This document shows positions 35,771 to 44,332 of a stretch of 64,000 nucleotides of DNA, in pieces. The position numbers were made by a program, and so were the translations under genes. Position 1 is the first letter of the stretch. Each line of letters starts with the position of its first letter. Source of the DNA: an uncultured Clostridia bacterium (lineage in GTDB: Bacteria > Bacillota > Clostridia > Lachnospirales > Cellulosilyticaceae); the NCBI GenBank assembly GCA_937981575.1, contig CALJNR010000021.1, forward strand, positions 1-64,000. The letters are read 5' to 3'. Under the pieces are notes generated by a model. The model was not told the origin of the DNA. It saw nothing but the letters and a program-made list of their open reading frames with translations, and searched no databases.

Positions 35771-35817
35771 AGCTCCTTAATAGCAGGAATTTTTCATTGC
35801 TTTAAGGAGCTTTATTT
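35771..35817 (+). terminator. intrinsic terminator before ligA
   Basis: AGCTCCTTAA (35771-35780) pairs with TTAAGGAGCT (35802-35811), followed by TTATTT. Confidence 0.65.
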
Positions 35818-35892
35818 ATGGGCCTTAAGCGTATAAAGATTGGTATTAAACAGCAGACTAAAAACAATAATGCATAGAGTTAGGAGAAAGCA

Positions 35893-37848
35893 ATGCCAGA
35901 GAGTCAAATGAAGAGGATGAAAGAATTAGTAGCTTTATTGGGAAAAGCAGCTTATGCTTATGAACAGCTGGATACAGAAATAATGAGCAACTATGAATAT
36001 GATAAGCTGTATGATGAACTAAAAAAACTGGAAGAAGAAACAGGCACTATACTTGCCGGGAGCGTAACACAGAAGGTAGGATATGAGGTTGTAGGCAGCC
36101 TTCCTAAGGTGGTTCATAGACAAAAAATGCTTTCTCTTGATAAAACTAAAGAAATCAGCAAACTTAAGTCATTTTTAGGCGAACAGACAGGAGTTCTCTC
36201 ATGGAAACTGGATGGACTTACGATTGTTTGTACTTATGAAAATGGGGAACTAAGTAGAGCTGTTACCAGAGGAAACGGGGAGATTGGAGAAGATATAACA
36301 AACAATGCTAAAACTTTTAAGAATATACCCCTTATGATAGATTATAAAGATGATCTCGTGATTAGAGGGGAGGCTGTTATTACCTATACAGACTTTCGGA
36401 AAATCAATGAAAGCTTAGGGGAAAAAGAAGAAAAATATAAAAATCCAAGAAATTTATGCAGTGGGAGCGTAAGACAGCTGGACTCTAAAATTACAGCCAA
36501 GCGACACGTAAGGTTTTATGCTTTTTCAGTTGTAGAAGGAGGCATCAAAGCTTTATCTAAAAGTGAGCAGATGGATTGGCTGGCTCTAAATGGCTTTGAT
36601 GTTGTAGAGTATAAGAAAGTGACAAAGGATATTATCGAAAATGAGGTGGATTACTTTTCCCAGGAAATAGCGAATCGGGATTTTGCTTCCGACGGCCTCG
36701 TCCTTACCTATGACAACATTGCTTATTCTAAATCACTAGGTGAAACCTCTAAGTTTCCAAAAGATTCAATAGCTTTTAAATGGAAAGATGAGATTGTAGA
36801 AACCAAAATCTTAAATATTGAGTGGAATACCTCAAGGACTGGACTGATCAATCCGGTAGCTGTTTTTGAACCTGTAGAGATTGAGGGAACTACTGTTGAG
36901 AGGGCTAGTGTTCATAATCTGAGCATACTTGAAGATTTAAAGCTGGGGGTTGGTGACACAGTTAAAGTTTATAAAGCCAATATGATTATTCCTCAGATAT
37001 CAGAAAATATTACTCAGTCAGGGCCAGTAGCCATTCCAGAAGTTTGTCATGTATGCGGAGCAGAAACACTGATTAAGCAGGAAAAGTCTTCAAAGACGCT
37101 TTATTGTACCAATGGAAATTGTAAGGCTCAAAGGCTTAGGGCTTTTGTTCATTTCACAAGCAGAGACGCGATGAATATTGAAGGATTATCAGAAGCAACT
37201 ATTGATAAATTCCTTGAAAAGGGCTATTTAGCAGAATTCAGTTCTTTGTATCATTTAGAAGAACATAAAGAAGAAATTGTAAAGATGGAAGGTTTAGGCG
37301 AAAAGTCATATAACAATCTCATAAACTCCATCGAAAAGTCAAGACATGTCAGTCTGCCACAGTTCATTTACGCACTTGGTATTGGACAGGTAGGACTTAA
37401 TACGGCAAAGCTTATCTGCAGATACTTTAATTATGACATCAGCAAGATCATGGAAGCTGAGGAAGAAGAACTTACACAGATCTCAGGGATAGGACCTGTA
37501 GTTGCCAAAACATTCAGCATTTATTTTGGCCTAGATGATAATAAGCAGATGGTTTATCGTTTGCTGCAGGAACTAGAGTTTAAAGCAGAAGCTGCACCTT
37601 TGGAAACTGAGTCTTCTATTAAAGACAAAATCTTTGTCATCACAGGAGAAGTACATCATTTTAAAAATAGAAAAGAGTTGCAGGCGAAGATAGAGTCATT
37701 AGGCGGGAAGGTAACAGGATCGGTAAGCAAAAGCACCCATTATCTTATTAATAATGACAGTACATCTGCTTCTGGTAAAAATAAAAAAGCCCAGGAACTA
37801 GGTATTCCTATACTAACGGAAGAAGCTTTTCTTAAACTGATTCACTAG
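35893..37848 (+). CDS. ligA: NAD+-dependent DNA ligase
   Basis: Replicative DNA ligase of 651 residues. The adenylation lysine lies in the KxDG motif SWKLDGLTIVCTYENG near residue 105, followed by TRGNGEIGEDITNN and RGEAVITYTDF. OB-fold, then zinc finger (CHVCGAE and CTNGNC), helix-hairpin-helix repeats (GLGEKSYNNLINSIEKS; ISGIGPVVAKTF) and a C-terminal BRCT domain (about 575-651, GEVHHFKNRKELQAKIESLG). All domains are present. RBS TTAGGAG precedes the ATG. Confidence 0.95.
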   Translation: MPESQMKRMKELVALLGKAAYAYEQLDTEIMSNYEYDKLYDELKKLEEETGTILAGSVTQKVGYEVVGSLPKVVHRQKMLSLDKTKEISKLKSFLGEQTGVLSWKLDGLTIVCTYENGELSRAVTRGNGEIGEDITNNAKTFKNIPLMIDYKDDLVIRGEAVITYTDFRKINESLGEKEEKYKNPRNLCSGSVRQLDSKITAKRHVRFYAFSVVEGGIKALSKSEQMDWLALNGFDVVEYKKVTKDIIENEVDYFSQEIANRDFASDGLVLTYDNIAYSKSLGETSKFPKDSIAFKWKDEIVETKILNIEWNTSRTGLINPVAVFEPVEIEGTTVERASVHNLSILEDLKLGVGDTVKVYKANMIIPQISENITQSGPVAIPEVCHVCGAETLIKQEKSSKTLYCTNGNCKAQRLRAFVHFTSRDAMNIEGLSEATIDKFLEKGYLAEFSSLYHLEEHKEEIVKMEGLGEKSYNNLINSIEKSRHVSLPQFIYALGIGQVGLNTAKLICRYFNYDISKIMEAEEEELTQISGIGPVVAKTFSIYFGLDDNKQMVYRLLQELEFKAEAAPLETESSIKDKIFVITGEVHHFKNRKELQAKIESLGGKVTGSVSKSTHYLINNDSTSASGKNKKAQELGIPILTEEAFLKLIH

Positions 37849-37870
37849 TTATTTTTAATTTTGTTATTGT

Positions 37871-37985
37871 TATAGAGAAACGACTTTAAAACTTAACTTA
37901 TTCATCTGTTTAGTATTATTTCTCACAATGATTTCACAGCAAATACTACCGTGAATAAATTAAACTTAAAACGGTGAAATCTATA
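37871..37985 (-). repeat. dispersed intergenic element, copy C (inverted, divergent)
   Basis: On the minus strand: TATAGATTTCACC, TTTTAAGTTTAATT, GCTGTGAAATCATTG, TGAGAAATAATAC, GAATAAGTTAAGT, GTTTCTCTATA. Hairpin 1 (ATTTCAC/GTGAAAT) and hairpin 2 (GAGAAA/TTTCTC) are kept, while the loop-loop pairing is weaker. It lies between ligA and proA, opposite to their direction, with no gene in the 270-base gap. Confidence 0.7.
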
Positions 37986-38118
37986 AGATAATGTTTGTAA
38001 GAATATTATAAAAAAGGTATAATAGACCTATGTGTTTTTTATCATTAAATGCTACTGAATTTTAATGCATTAATAATAGATGATAAATCATTAGATTAAG
38101 GCAAAAGGAGGAAAAGAT

Positions 38119-39399
38119 ATGGAGATATATGAAGCAGCAAAGGCAGCCAGAGAGGCATCCATTTTACTTGCGGCAATAAACGGAGATAAAAAAAATGAAG
38201 CACTGAAAGCTATAGCAGAAGCTATAAACGCAAACCAAGATGCAATAGAAAAAGCCAATGCTATTGATATAGAGAATAGTCAAAAAGAGCAAATAGCAAT
38301 GCCGATTTTAAAAAGGCTAAAGTTTGATGCAGGAAAAATCAAAGATGTGTTGCAGGGAATAGAGAGCCTTAGAGGACTTGAAGATCCTGTAGGCAAGATT
38401 CAGCTAAAAACGGAACTGGATGAAAATCTTATTTTGAACCGTATTTCATCGCCGATTGGGGTTATCGGGGTTATTTTTGAATCAAGACCCGATGCGCTCG
38501 TTCAAATCTCAACACTATGCTTAAAAAGCGGTAATGCCGTTTTGTTAAAAGGTGGCAGTGAGGCAAAAGAAACGAATAAAATACTTTATCAAATTATTAA
38601 GGATGCTTCAGAAAAAGCAGGTATGCCTGAAGGCTGGATTTCTCTAATGGAAAGCAGACAGGATGTTAATGCGATTCTTAAGATGGATGAGCTAATTGAT
38701 CTGCTTATTCCAAGAGGTTCCAATGAATTTGTAAGCTATATTATGAAAAATTCTAATATCCCTGTTATGGGCCATGCAGACGGTATCTGCCACACCTACG
38801 TAGATAAGGATGCGGATATCGAGCTGGCAGTTAACGTTGTAACAGATTCAAAAGTACAATACGTAGCAGTATGCAATGCTTTAGAAACGCTCTTAGTGCA
38901 CAAAGATGTTGCCGAAGTTTTTCTGCCTCAGCTAAAGGCTTCTTTAGATAAGTACAATGTAGTTATTAAAGGCTGCGAGCAAACACGAGAAATCATCGAA
39001 GCAGACTGCGTGGATGAAAGTGACTGGGAGACTGAATATTTAGACTACATTCTTTCTATTAAAATTGTAGACAGCCTTCAGGAAGCGATAAATCATATTA
39101 ATAAATATGGATCAGGGCATACGGACAGCATCATAACAACGGATCAAGATGCGGCAGATGAGTTTATGATGCTTGTAGATTCAGGGAATGTTTTTCATAA
39201 TGTATCTACAAGGTTCAGCGATGGTTTCAGATATGGCTTCGGAGCTGAAGTTGGAGTGAGCACAGCTAAGATTCATGCCAGAGGACCAGTGGGTATAGAG
39301 GGACTGCTGATTTATAAGTATAAATTATGCGGAAGCGGACATATTGTAGCTGATTATGCAAGTGGTAAAAAAAGTTTTACACATAAGAGAATCATATAA
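38119..39399 (+). CDS. proA: glutamate-5-semialdehyde dehydrogenase (gamma-glutamyl phosphate reductase)
   Basis: Second enzyme of proline synthesis, reducing gamma-glutamyl phosphate with NADPH. 426 residues. Typical motifs: RISSPIGVIGVIFESRPDA, LCLKSGNAVLLKGGSEA, MDELIDLLIPRGSNEFV, HADGICHTYVD, the catalytic cysteine in YVAVCNALETLLVH, and the end RGPVGIEGLLIYKYKLCGSG. The partner glutamate 5-kinase (proB) is not adjacent in this window. RBS AAAAGGAGG precedes the ATG. Confidence 0.95.
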   Translation: MEIYEAAKAAREASILLAAINGDKKNEALKAIAEAINANQDAIEKANAIDIENSQKEQIAMPILKRLKFDAGKIKDVLQGIESLRGLEDPVGKIQLKTELDENLILNRISSPIGVIGVIFESRPDALVQISTLCLKSGNAVLLKGGSEAKETNKILYQIIKDASEKAGMPEGWISLMESRQDVNAILKMDELIDLLIPRGSNEFVSYIMKNSNIPVMGHADGICHTYVDKDADIELAVNVVTDSKVQYVAVCNALETLLVHKDVAEVFLPQLKASLDKYNVVIKGCEQTREIIEADCVDESDWETEYLDYILSIKIVDSLQEAINHINKYGSGHTDSIITTDQDAADEFMMLVDSGNVFHNVSTRFSDGFRYGFGAEVGVSTAKIHARGPVGIEGLLIYKYKLCGSGHIVADYASGKKSFTHKRII

Positions 39400-39429
39400 T
39401 CTTAAATACTTTACAGAGGAGATAATAAA

Positions 39430-40773
39430 ATGAAGTGTGAAAAATGCGGAAACATGAATTCCGAAGATCAAGTTAACTGCACAGAGTGCGGCGAACCATT
39501 AGAGAAAACAGGTATTGAAGAAGTAGTAGAGTCAGTAGCCAAACCTTTGGTTAATTTGATAACAGCGGGGTTAGAAGAAGGAACAGAATCTGAGCCCGAA
39601 CAAAATAGTGAAAAAGCTTCTGCAGAATATGAAGAAGCCCCTTTAGAAGATGGAGAAGAAGCAGATGAGGCGGCATTAGAAGAAACAGAAGAAGCTGAGG
39701 ATACAGATTTAGGAGAAACGAGTGCTGCAGATCAACTGAATAATAAAAAGAAAAATACATTAAGAATGGCCTTAGGCATAATCCTCATTTTATTAGTTGG
39801 AACCTTCGCAGTTGTTTACTTTAATCAAAAAGGAAGAAATGCTGCTCCTGAGGAAATTAATGTTGAAGCCCCAACGGCGAATTCAGTTATTCCAGTTGGT
39901 AACAAGGAGACGGTTGCAACTCTTAATGATCAGCCAATCAAACAATCTGTTTTTAACCTATATTTCTGGATTACACAGCAAAACTTTGAAAGTGCAGGGC
40001 CAAATATATGGGAAATGGAAACAGGTGGGATGAAAGCTATTGATCTTGCTAAAGAAAGTACGCTTAAAGATATCAAGCTTTCTATTGCAGCAGTGCAAAA
40101 AACCAATGATTTAGGAATTGCTTTGACAGATGAAGAAAAAAAGATGGCATATGATCAAGCTAATGAGATCATGACAACCAACTTAGATTTAGGACCAAAG
40201 CTGCAAGCGGATATAACAGATATGGAAGAATTTCTTCTGCATAGAATTTATGTGCAAAAAGCACTTGAAGCCTTAAGCAACGCTTACAAGCCAACAGAAG
40301 AAGAAATTAATGCAGAAATGCAGGCAGTTCAAGCTAAATACGAAACAGCAACAGTGAAACACGTTTTGATTGGAAGCAAGGATGAAGAAGGCAAGGCGCT
40401 TGCGGAAGAAGTACTTCAGAAGGCTTTAGCTGGAGAAGATATGGCTGAGCTTGCAAAAGCTTATTCTGAGGATCCAGGATCAAAAGATTCAGGAGGAGAA
40501 TATACATTCCCAAAAGGACAGATGGTTGCTGAGTTTGAGAATGCATCATTTACAGGAGAAATAGGGAAAGTATATCCAGAGCTTGTTGAAACCAGTTTCG
40601 GTTATCATATCATTAAGGTAGAAAACAGAACCTCTGGAGACATCGCACAGATCAAAGAAGAAAGTGAAAGAGCTGCTAAATATAAATATGCACAAAATGA
40701 GATTATCAAACTTAGCGAAACCATTAAAGTGGAAACAACACCATTATATGATAAAGTAGAAGTTATTAAATAA
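39430..40773 (+). CDS. membrane-anchored PpiC-type peptidyl-prolyl isomerase with N-terminal zinc ribbon
   Basis: 447 residues. Residues 1-25 form a zinc ribbon (CEKCGNMNSEDQVNCTECGE). An acidic Glu-rich linker follows to about residue 105, then one membrane helix (NTLRMALGIILILLVGTFAV), then an outside chaperone region SurA-like (NDQPIKQSVFNLYFW) and a parvulin domain (about 300-400: TVKHVLIGSKDEEGKALAEE; KAYSEDPGSKDSGGEY; ETSFGYHIIKVENR). It likely assists folding of exported proteins, like PrsA, but is not a lipoprotein. The zinc ribbon-plus-acidic-linker front is typical of Clostridial membrane proteins. RBS AGAGGAG. Confidence 0.88.
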   Translation: MKCEKCGNMNSEDQVNCTECGEPLEKTGIEEVVESVAKPLVNLITAGLEEGTESEPEQNSEKASAEYEEAPLEDGEEADEAALEETEEAEDTDLGETSAADQLNNKKKNTLRMALGIILILLVGTFAVVYFNQKGRNAAPEEINVEAPTANSVIPVGNKETVATLNDQPIKQSVFNLYFWITQQNFESAGPNIWEMETGGMKAIDLAKESTLKDIKLSIAAVQKTNDLGIALTDEEKKMAYDQANEIMTTNLDLGPKLQADITDMEEFLLHRIYVQKALEALSNAYKPTEEEINAEMQAVQAKYETATVKHVLIGSKDEEGKALAEEVLQKALAGEDMAELAKAYSEDPGSKDSGGEYTFPKGQMVAEFENASFTGEIGKVYPELVETSFGYHIIKVENRTSGDIAQIKEESERAAKYKYAQNEIIKLSETIKVETTPLYDKVEVIK

Positions 40774-40789
40774 TAATAATTTGGAATAA

Positions 40790-40840
40790 AAGGCGTTTTC
40801 CTAAACATAAGCTATTTATGTTGGGAGGCGCTTTTTTTGT
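40790..40840 (+). terminator. intrinsic terminator after the PpiC-type gene
   Basis: AAGGCGTTTTCCTAAACATA pairs imperfectly with TATGTTGGGAGGCGCTTTT around the AGCTATT loop, then a seven-T run. Element copy D begins immediately after. Confidence 0.8.
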
Positions 40841-40841
40841 C

Positions 40842-40955
40842 TATAGATTTCACATCTTTGAGTTTAAGTTATCCTGAACAATGATGGTGTGAAATCATGG
40901 AGAGAAGCAACTTTGCATAGAAGGATAACTTAAGTGTATTTGTTATTTTTGTATA
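40842..40955 (+). repeat. dispersed intergenic element, copy D
   Basis: TATAGATTTCACATC, GTTTAAGTTATCCT, GGTGTGAAATCATGG, GAGAAGCAAC, AGGATAACTTAAGT, ending GTTATTTTTGTATA. The two loop segments pair over 14 bases (twelve Watson-Crick plus two G-T), including TCCT with AGGA, which is changed together relative to copy A (TT.. with ..AA). It lies between the PpiC-type terminator and the rubrerythrin promoter. Confidence 0.75.
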
Positions 40956-40988
40956 CTTTATGAATTTAAAAAAGTTTCGATAAGAGTG

Positions 40989-41016
40989 TTGACAAATAAA
41001 AAAAATATGATATTAT
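40989..41016 (+). promoter_or_regulatory. sigma-A promoter of the rubrerythrin gene
   Basis: TTGACA (40989-40994), 16-base spacer, TATTAT (41011-41016). Confidence 0.75.
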
Positions 41017-41029
41017 AAATATATGGAAG

Positions 41030-41044
41030 TAATAATTATTATTA
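41030..41044. promoter_or_regulatory. PerR-box-like palindrome
   Basis: TAATAATTATTATTA, a 15-bp palindrome just downstream of the promoter, matches 13 of 15 positions of the PerR consensus TTATAATnATTATAA. Binding here would block the rubrerythrin transcript. AT-richness makes chance matches possible. Confidence 0.5.
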
Positions 41045-41095
41045 ATTAATAAGAGTTATTATAAAATAAGTCAATGACTATGGAGGGAACAAAGA

Positions 41096-41638
41096 ATGAA
41101 AAAATATGTATGTACAATTTGTGGTTATGTTCATGAAGGCGATGAAGCACCTGAGAAATGTCCAATCTGCAAGGCACCAGCATCAAAATTTACTGAACAG
41201 GCAGCAGAACTTGCATGGGCAGATGAACATAGAGTAGGCGTTGCAAAAGACTTAGATGAAAAAGTTGTAGAAGGACTCCGCCAAAACTTCATGGGCGAAT
41301 GTACAGAAGTAGGAATGTACCTTGCGATGAGCCGTCAAGCAGACAGAGAAGGATTCCCAGAGATTGCTGAAGCCTACAAACGTATTGCGATTGAAGAAGC
41401 AGAGCATGCTGCTAAATTTGCTGAACTTCTTGGAGAGGTAGTAACAGGAGATACCCGTAAAAATCTTCAAATGAGAGTAGACGCAGAAAATGGTGCCTGT
41501 CAAGGTAAAAAAGATTTAGCAACACTTGCAAAAGAATTAGGATACGATGCCGTACACGATACAGTGCATGAAATGTGCAAAGATGAAGCCCGCCATGGTC
41601 AGGCTTTTGCAGGACTTTTAAAAAGATACTTTAAATAG
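41096..41638 (+). CDS. reverse rubrerythrin (N-terminal rubredoxin domain)
   Basis: Non-heme iron peroxidase of 180 residues for oxygen and peroxide defence in anaerobes. The rubredoxin module comes first ([21 protein letters not shown], residues 5-24 approximately), followed by a four-helix diiron domain with ligands in [31 protein letters not shown] and [12 protein letters not shown]. This reversed order defines the reverse-rubrerythrin type known from Clostridium acetobutylicum. Strong RBS (GGAGGG) and promoter suggest high expression. Monocistronic. Confidence 0.93.
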   Translation: MKKYVCTICGYVHEGDEAPEKCPICKAPASKFTEQAAELAWADEHRVGVAKDLDEKVVEGLRQNFMGECTEVGMYLAMSRQADREGFPEIAEAYKRIAIEEAEHAAKFAELLGEVVTGDTRKNLQMRVDAENGACQGKKDLATLAKELGYDAVHDTVHEMCKDEARHGQAFAGLLKRYFK

Positions 41639-41660
41639 GATTAATAAAATAGAACATATC

Positions 41661-41706
41661 AAAAAGGATGATGAAAAGTTTGCAGCTTTTCATCATCCTT
41701 TTTTTG
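41661..41706. terminator. strong terminator after the rubrerythrin gene
   Basis: AAAAAGGATGATGAAAAG pairs exactly with CTTTTCATCATCCTTTTT around a seven-base loop; T run on the plus side and A run for the minus side. Confidence 0.9.
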
Positions 41707-41744
41707 GGCTAGGCGCTTAAGTGGCTATTAGAATTAGCGTTAAC

Positions 41745-41960
41745 TTATATGTCCCTTTTACTCCAAATCGTACAACTAAATATCAAAAGGATTAAGTGCA
41801 GTAAGCCAAGGACTGCCGGATGCAAAAAAACAATTTGCAGTAAGGCCGTTAAGATGAGAAGTACAGCAATATGTTTTAGCCATTTCTTTTTATTGATATA
41901 ATTTAAGAGAAGGAGAAAGATTCCTAAGATTATGGGAAGTAATATTTTTAGAAAAAGCAA
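41745..41960 (-). CDS. small hydrophobic membrane protein
   Basis: 71 residues with a TTG start; GAAAGGAT stands about nine bases upstream on the minus strand. Two to three hydrophobic segments (LLPIILGIFLLLLNYI; HIAVLLILTALLQIVFL; LGLLHLILLIFSCTIW). No family recognised. Convergent with rubrerythrin and sharing its terminator. It could be a real small membrane protein or a chance hydrophobic frame. Confidence 0.4.
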   Translation of the reverse strand: MLFLKILLPIILGIFLLLLNYINKKKWLKHIAVLLILTALLQIVFLHPAVLGLLHLILLIFSCTIWSKRDI

Positions 41961-42273
41961 ATAAAAGATCCTTTCTATAGGAAGATATTTTTTGGAAATA
42001 AAAGTTTAATCCGATAAAGGCGCTAAAAGTTATTCTAATAAGTAAAGAGCAAATCCTGGTATATAGCGAGAGGGAGAGATCTAAGGAGTGAAGAAAGAAT
42101 GAGTCAGAGAGAAAGCTTAGGATAAATTAATACATTAATTACAATGAGGGCAGTAATTACTCAATAAGGTTCCATATGTATACTCCTTGCGAATTTAGTA
42201 TAACATATTTATAATGAAAATAAAGATGATTCAATATATTCTATCATTTAATTTGATTTATGGGGTGACGATA

Positions 42274-42450
42274 TTGAAATATAAATTTTTAATAGTATTA
42301 TCTATTATTTTTTCTTTTGTTTGTATGATATTTAGCGGCTTAAATTTCAAAAATAATACGCAAGATAATATGGGATTAGTTGTTTTTTCTGCTATCATTG
42401 GAATAGTGTTGTTAGCAATCTATATGTTGCTTAATCGTACTAATAAATAG
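42274..42450 (+). CDS. small two-helix membrane protein
   Basis: 58 residues from the TTG at 42274, which follows GGGGTGACG; an ATG at 42214 gives 78 residues but has no good ribosome site. Two hydrophobic segments (FLIVLSIIFSFVCMIFSGL and GLVVFSAIIGIVLLAIYML) separated by a short polar loop. No family recognised. A strong terminator follows. The stretch 41961-42273 before it shows nothing else. Confidence 0.5.
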   Translation: MKYKFLIVLSIIFSFVCMIFSGLNFKNNTQDNMGLVVFSAIIGIVLLAIYMLLNRTNK

Positions 42451-42511
42451 TTAATTATAATACACTATTCTAGAGCAGATGGCAATTGGAATCTTATATT
42501 GAAAGCTAAAC

Positions 42512-42567
42512 AGCCCTTATTTTTTATGCGCTTCCATAGGGAAGGACATAAAAAATAAGGGCTTTAT
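42512..42567. terminator. bidirectional terminator between convergent small genes
   Basis: AGCCCTTATTTTTTATG (42512-42528) and its exact complement (42547-42563), with an inner CTTCC/GGAAG hairpin. Confidence 0.85.
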
Positions 42568-42577
42568 AAGTATAAGA

Positions 42578-43096
42578 TTAGTTAGTGCCAAAGTTGCTAA
42601 GCAGTTCTTGGAGGATTTCGAGCGTATTTAGAGCTGTTACCCTTGCACTAAAAAATTCATCTAGTAATTCGAGGCGTCTCATATCATCGGTTGTATTAAT
42701 TAATAAACTAAGAGTATATAAGCTGCTTTTGAGGAGATTAAGTACATTGAAGGTGAGTAAAACATGCCTGCTTCGTTCATTAACCCCTGGAATGGTAGCG
42801 AGGTAATCTTGAATAACTTTATTAAGTCTCTCAATATTATTATTAATTAAGTTGATACGTATCATAAGCCGGGGATCAGGCTGAGAGGGATTTCTAAGAG
42901 AAGATTGGGCGATATCAAATACTTGATTTTGAAGTTCTTGAATTTCCCTGAGGAACTGCTCAATAGTTCGTTTGTGCTCAGCATCACTAATGATGATATT
43001 ATTGCTAGCAGAAACACCAAAAGAAAAGGCGGAAAATAAAATAACACTTAATAACGAAAGTGAAATGAATGATTTTATTTTATAAATTTTTTTCAT
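42578..43096 (-). CDS. secreted helical protein of unknown function
   Basis: 172 residues with a signal peptide (FISLSLLSVILFSAFSFGV, cleavage after SAS near residue 31). The mature part is all-helical, with heptad-like segments (IEQFLREIQELQNQVFDIA; INLINNNIERLNKVIQDYL) suggesting a helical bundle. No cysteine and no catalytic motif seen. RBS GTGAGGTG on the minus strand. Family not recognised. Confidence 0.65.
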   Translation of the reverse strand: MKKIYKIKSFISLSLLSVILFSAFSFGVSASNNIIISDAEHKRTIEQFLREIQELQNQVFDIAQSSLRNPSQPDPRLMIRINLINNNIERLNKVIQDYLATIPGVNERSRHVLLTFNVLNLLKSSLYTLSLLINTTDDMRRLELLDEFFSARVTALNTLEILQELLSNFGTN

Positions 43097-43406
43097 AGGT
43101 CACCTCACAGGAGTTGAAAAACATATATATTTAAAATAACCACTTTCAAATGAGAGTATGTAATTTTTAAGCAGTCATATTATTTGTAAAAGGGCTTAGA
43201 AGCTTGATCTATGAAAATTTCAGGGTTACTATACTTATTTAGTATAAATAAGTTATCACTATAATAAACATGTTATAGGAAGATATTTTGCTGATGAAGT
43301 AGTGAGGGGCTGGAATCTAAGAATAACCATTATATAGAGCGGAATGTTTAAGCACAAGAAGACTTCAGCAGGTAAAACATCAGATAATAGAAAGAGGGGT
43401 TTTAAG
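43097..43406. other. 310-base divergent intergenic region with a 21-bp palindrome
   Basis: At 43233-43253 the arms ACTTATTTA and TAAATAAGT flank GTA, a perfect palindrome overlapping TATAAA. It could be an operator for the GDT1-type gene or for the secreted-protein gene. No Mn riboswitch (yybP-ykoY) consensus is seen despite the downstream exporter. Confidence 0.45.
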
Positions 43407-44111
43407 ATGACAAGAGAACTGCTGGGAGCATTTTTACTGGTATTTGCAGCAGAGATGGGAGATAAGACGCAGATTTTAGCGATGATGTTTGCAACGAAAT
43501 ATAGAGCAGTTTCGGTGTTAACAGGAATTTTTATAGGAGCGCTTTTAAACCATGGACTGGCTGTACTGCTTGGATGTCGTTTAGGATGTATTATTCCGAT
43601 ACCCGTTTTGACGACTATTGCTGGGTTAGCTTTCATTTATTTTGCTTTTTCTTCGCTAAAACGAGAAGAGAGTGAAAATGGAAAAGTTAGAAGATATAAA
43701 AGTGCAGTAATAACAGTGGCTTCTGCTTTTTTTATAGGAGAACTTGGAGATAAAACACAGCTTGCAGCGATTACCCTTTCAATGAGCGCAGCTTATCCGC
43801 TGCTTATTCTTATAGGAACTGTATCTGCTATGGTCATCACAGGGATGATGGGCATTTGGATAGGGAACAAAGTAGGCAAAAGAATACCAGAAGTTTTTAT
43901 AAAAACTATTTCAGCAATTTTATTTTTTATATTTGGCTCAACCAGGCTCATTATGACCTTTTGGAATAAGGTAGATTTCTTGTTTATACTGATGGAGACA
44001 ATTGTTGTAACAGCAGCCTTTATTTGGACAATTACACAGTTTATTCAGCCTTATTATCAAAATAAATCAGTTAAAAGACTTAAGAGGCTAATAAGAAGTG
44101 ATAAAATTTAA
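43407..44111 (+). CDS. TMEM165/GDT1 family divalent cation exporter (probably Mn2+)
   Basis: Membrane exporter of 234 residues from the ATG at 43407, seven bases after AGAGGGG; the upstream in-frame ATG at 43344 adds a charged non-conserved tail. Six to seven hydrophobic segments include the two family signatures AAEMGDKTQILAMMFA and GELGDKTQLAAITLS (ExGDK[TS]). Bacterial homologues export Mn2+. A final 25-residue charged tail is rich in Lys and Arg. Confidence 0.9.
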   Translation: MTRELLGAFLLVFAAEMGDKTQILAMMFATKYRAVSVLTGIFIGALLNHGLAVLLGCRLGCIIPIPVLTTIAGLAFIYFAFSSLKREESENGKVRRYKSAVITVASAFFIGELGDKTQLAAITLSMSAAYPLLILIGTVSAMVITGMMGIWIGNKVGKRIPEVFIKTISAILFFIFGSTRLIMTFWNKVDFLFILMETIVVTAAFIWTITQFIQPYYQNKSVKRLKRLIRSDKI

Positions 44112-44140
44112 TACTAGAGTAAGAAAATAAGCATAAAGAT

Positions 44141-44203
44141 AAAAACAAAAGATAAGCATAAAAGGGCAGCTGTGCTGCCCTTTTATGCTTATCTTTTGTT
44201 TTT
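44141..44203. terminator. 30-bp perfect hairpin terminator
   Basis: 44141-44170 and 44174-44203 are exact complements around TGT. It ends the GDT1-type gene and, on the minus strand, contains the stop codon of the small gene 44189-44332. Confidence 0.9.
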
Positions 44204-44332
44204 TGTTTGCCCAATTCCAGGCTGAACGCCACTGTTTCCATTGGTTTTATACCCATTTTCTGCATTCCAGGCATCTTTATTGTGATCAGCTCGGCTTTGG
44301 TTTTCAGATATAACTTTTTGCAAAGATTTCAT
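44189..44332 (-). CDS. 47-residue hydrophilic protein
   Basis: A short frame with a good ribosome site (AATAGGAGTGATACG before the ATG at 44332 on the minus strand). The product starts MKSLQKVISENQSRADHN, followed by KDAWNAENGYKTNGNSG and VQPGIGQTKNKR. It is rich in Asn, Gly, Lys and Gln and has no hydrophobic core, like small spore or stress proteins, but I recognise no family. The stop codon (44189-44191) lies inside the terminator stem. Another minus-strand frame over the same bases (44080-44274) has no ribosome site. Confidence 0.55.
   Translation of the reverse strand: MKSLQKVISENQSRADHNKDAWNAENGYKTNGNSGVQPGIGQTKNKR

Noticed and set aside
43257-43406. yybP-ykoY Mn2+ riboswitch before the GDT1-type gene
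   Set aside because: The GGGGAGTAG and partner loop motifs are absent.
44080-44274. 64-codon minus-strand frame over the terminator
   Set aside because: It lacks a ribosome site and overlaps the better-supported 47-codon gene in another frame.
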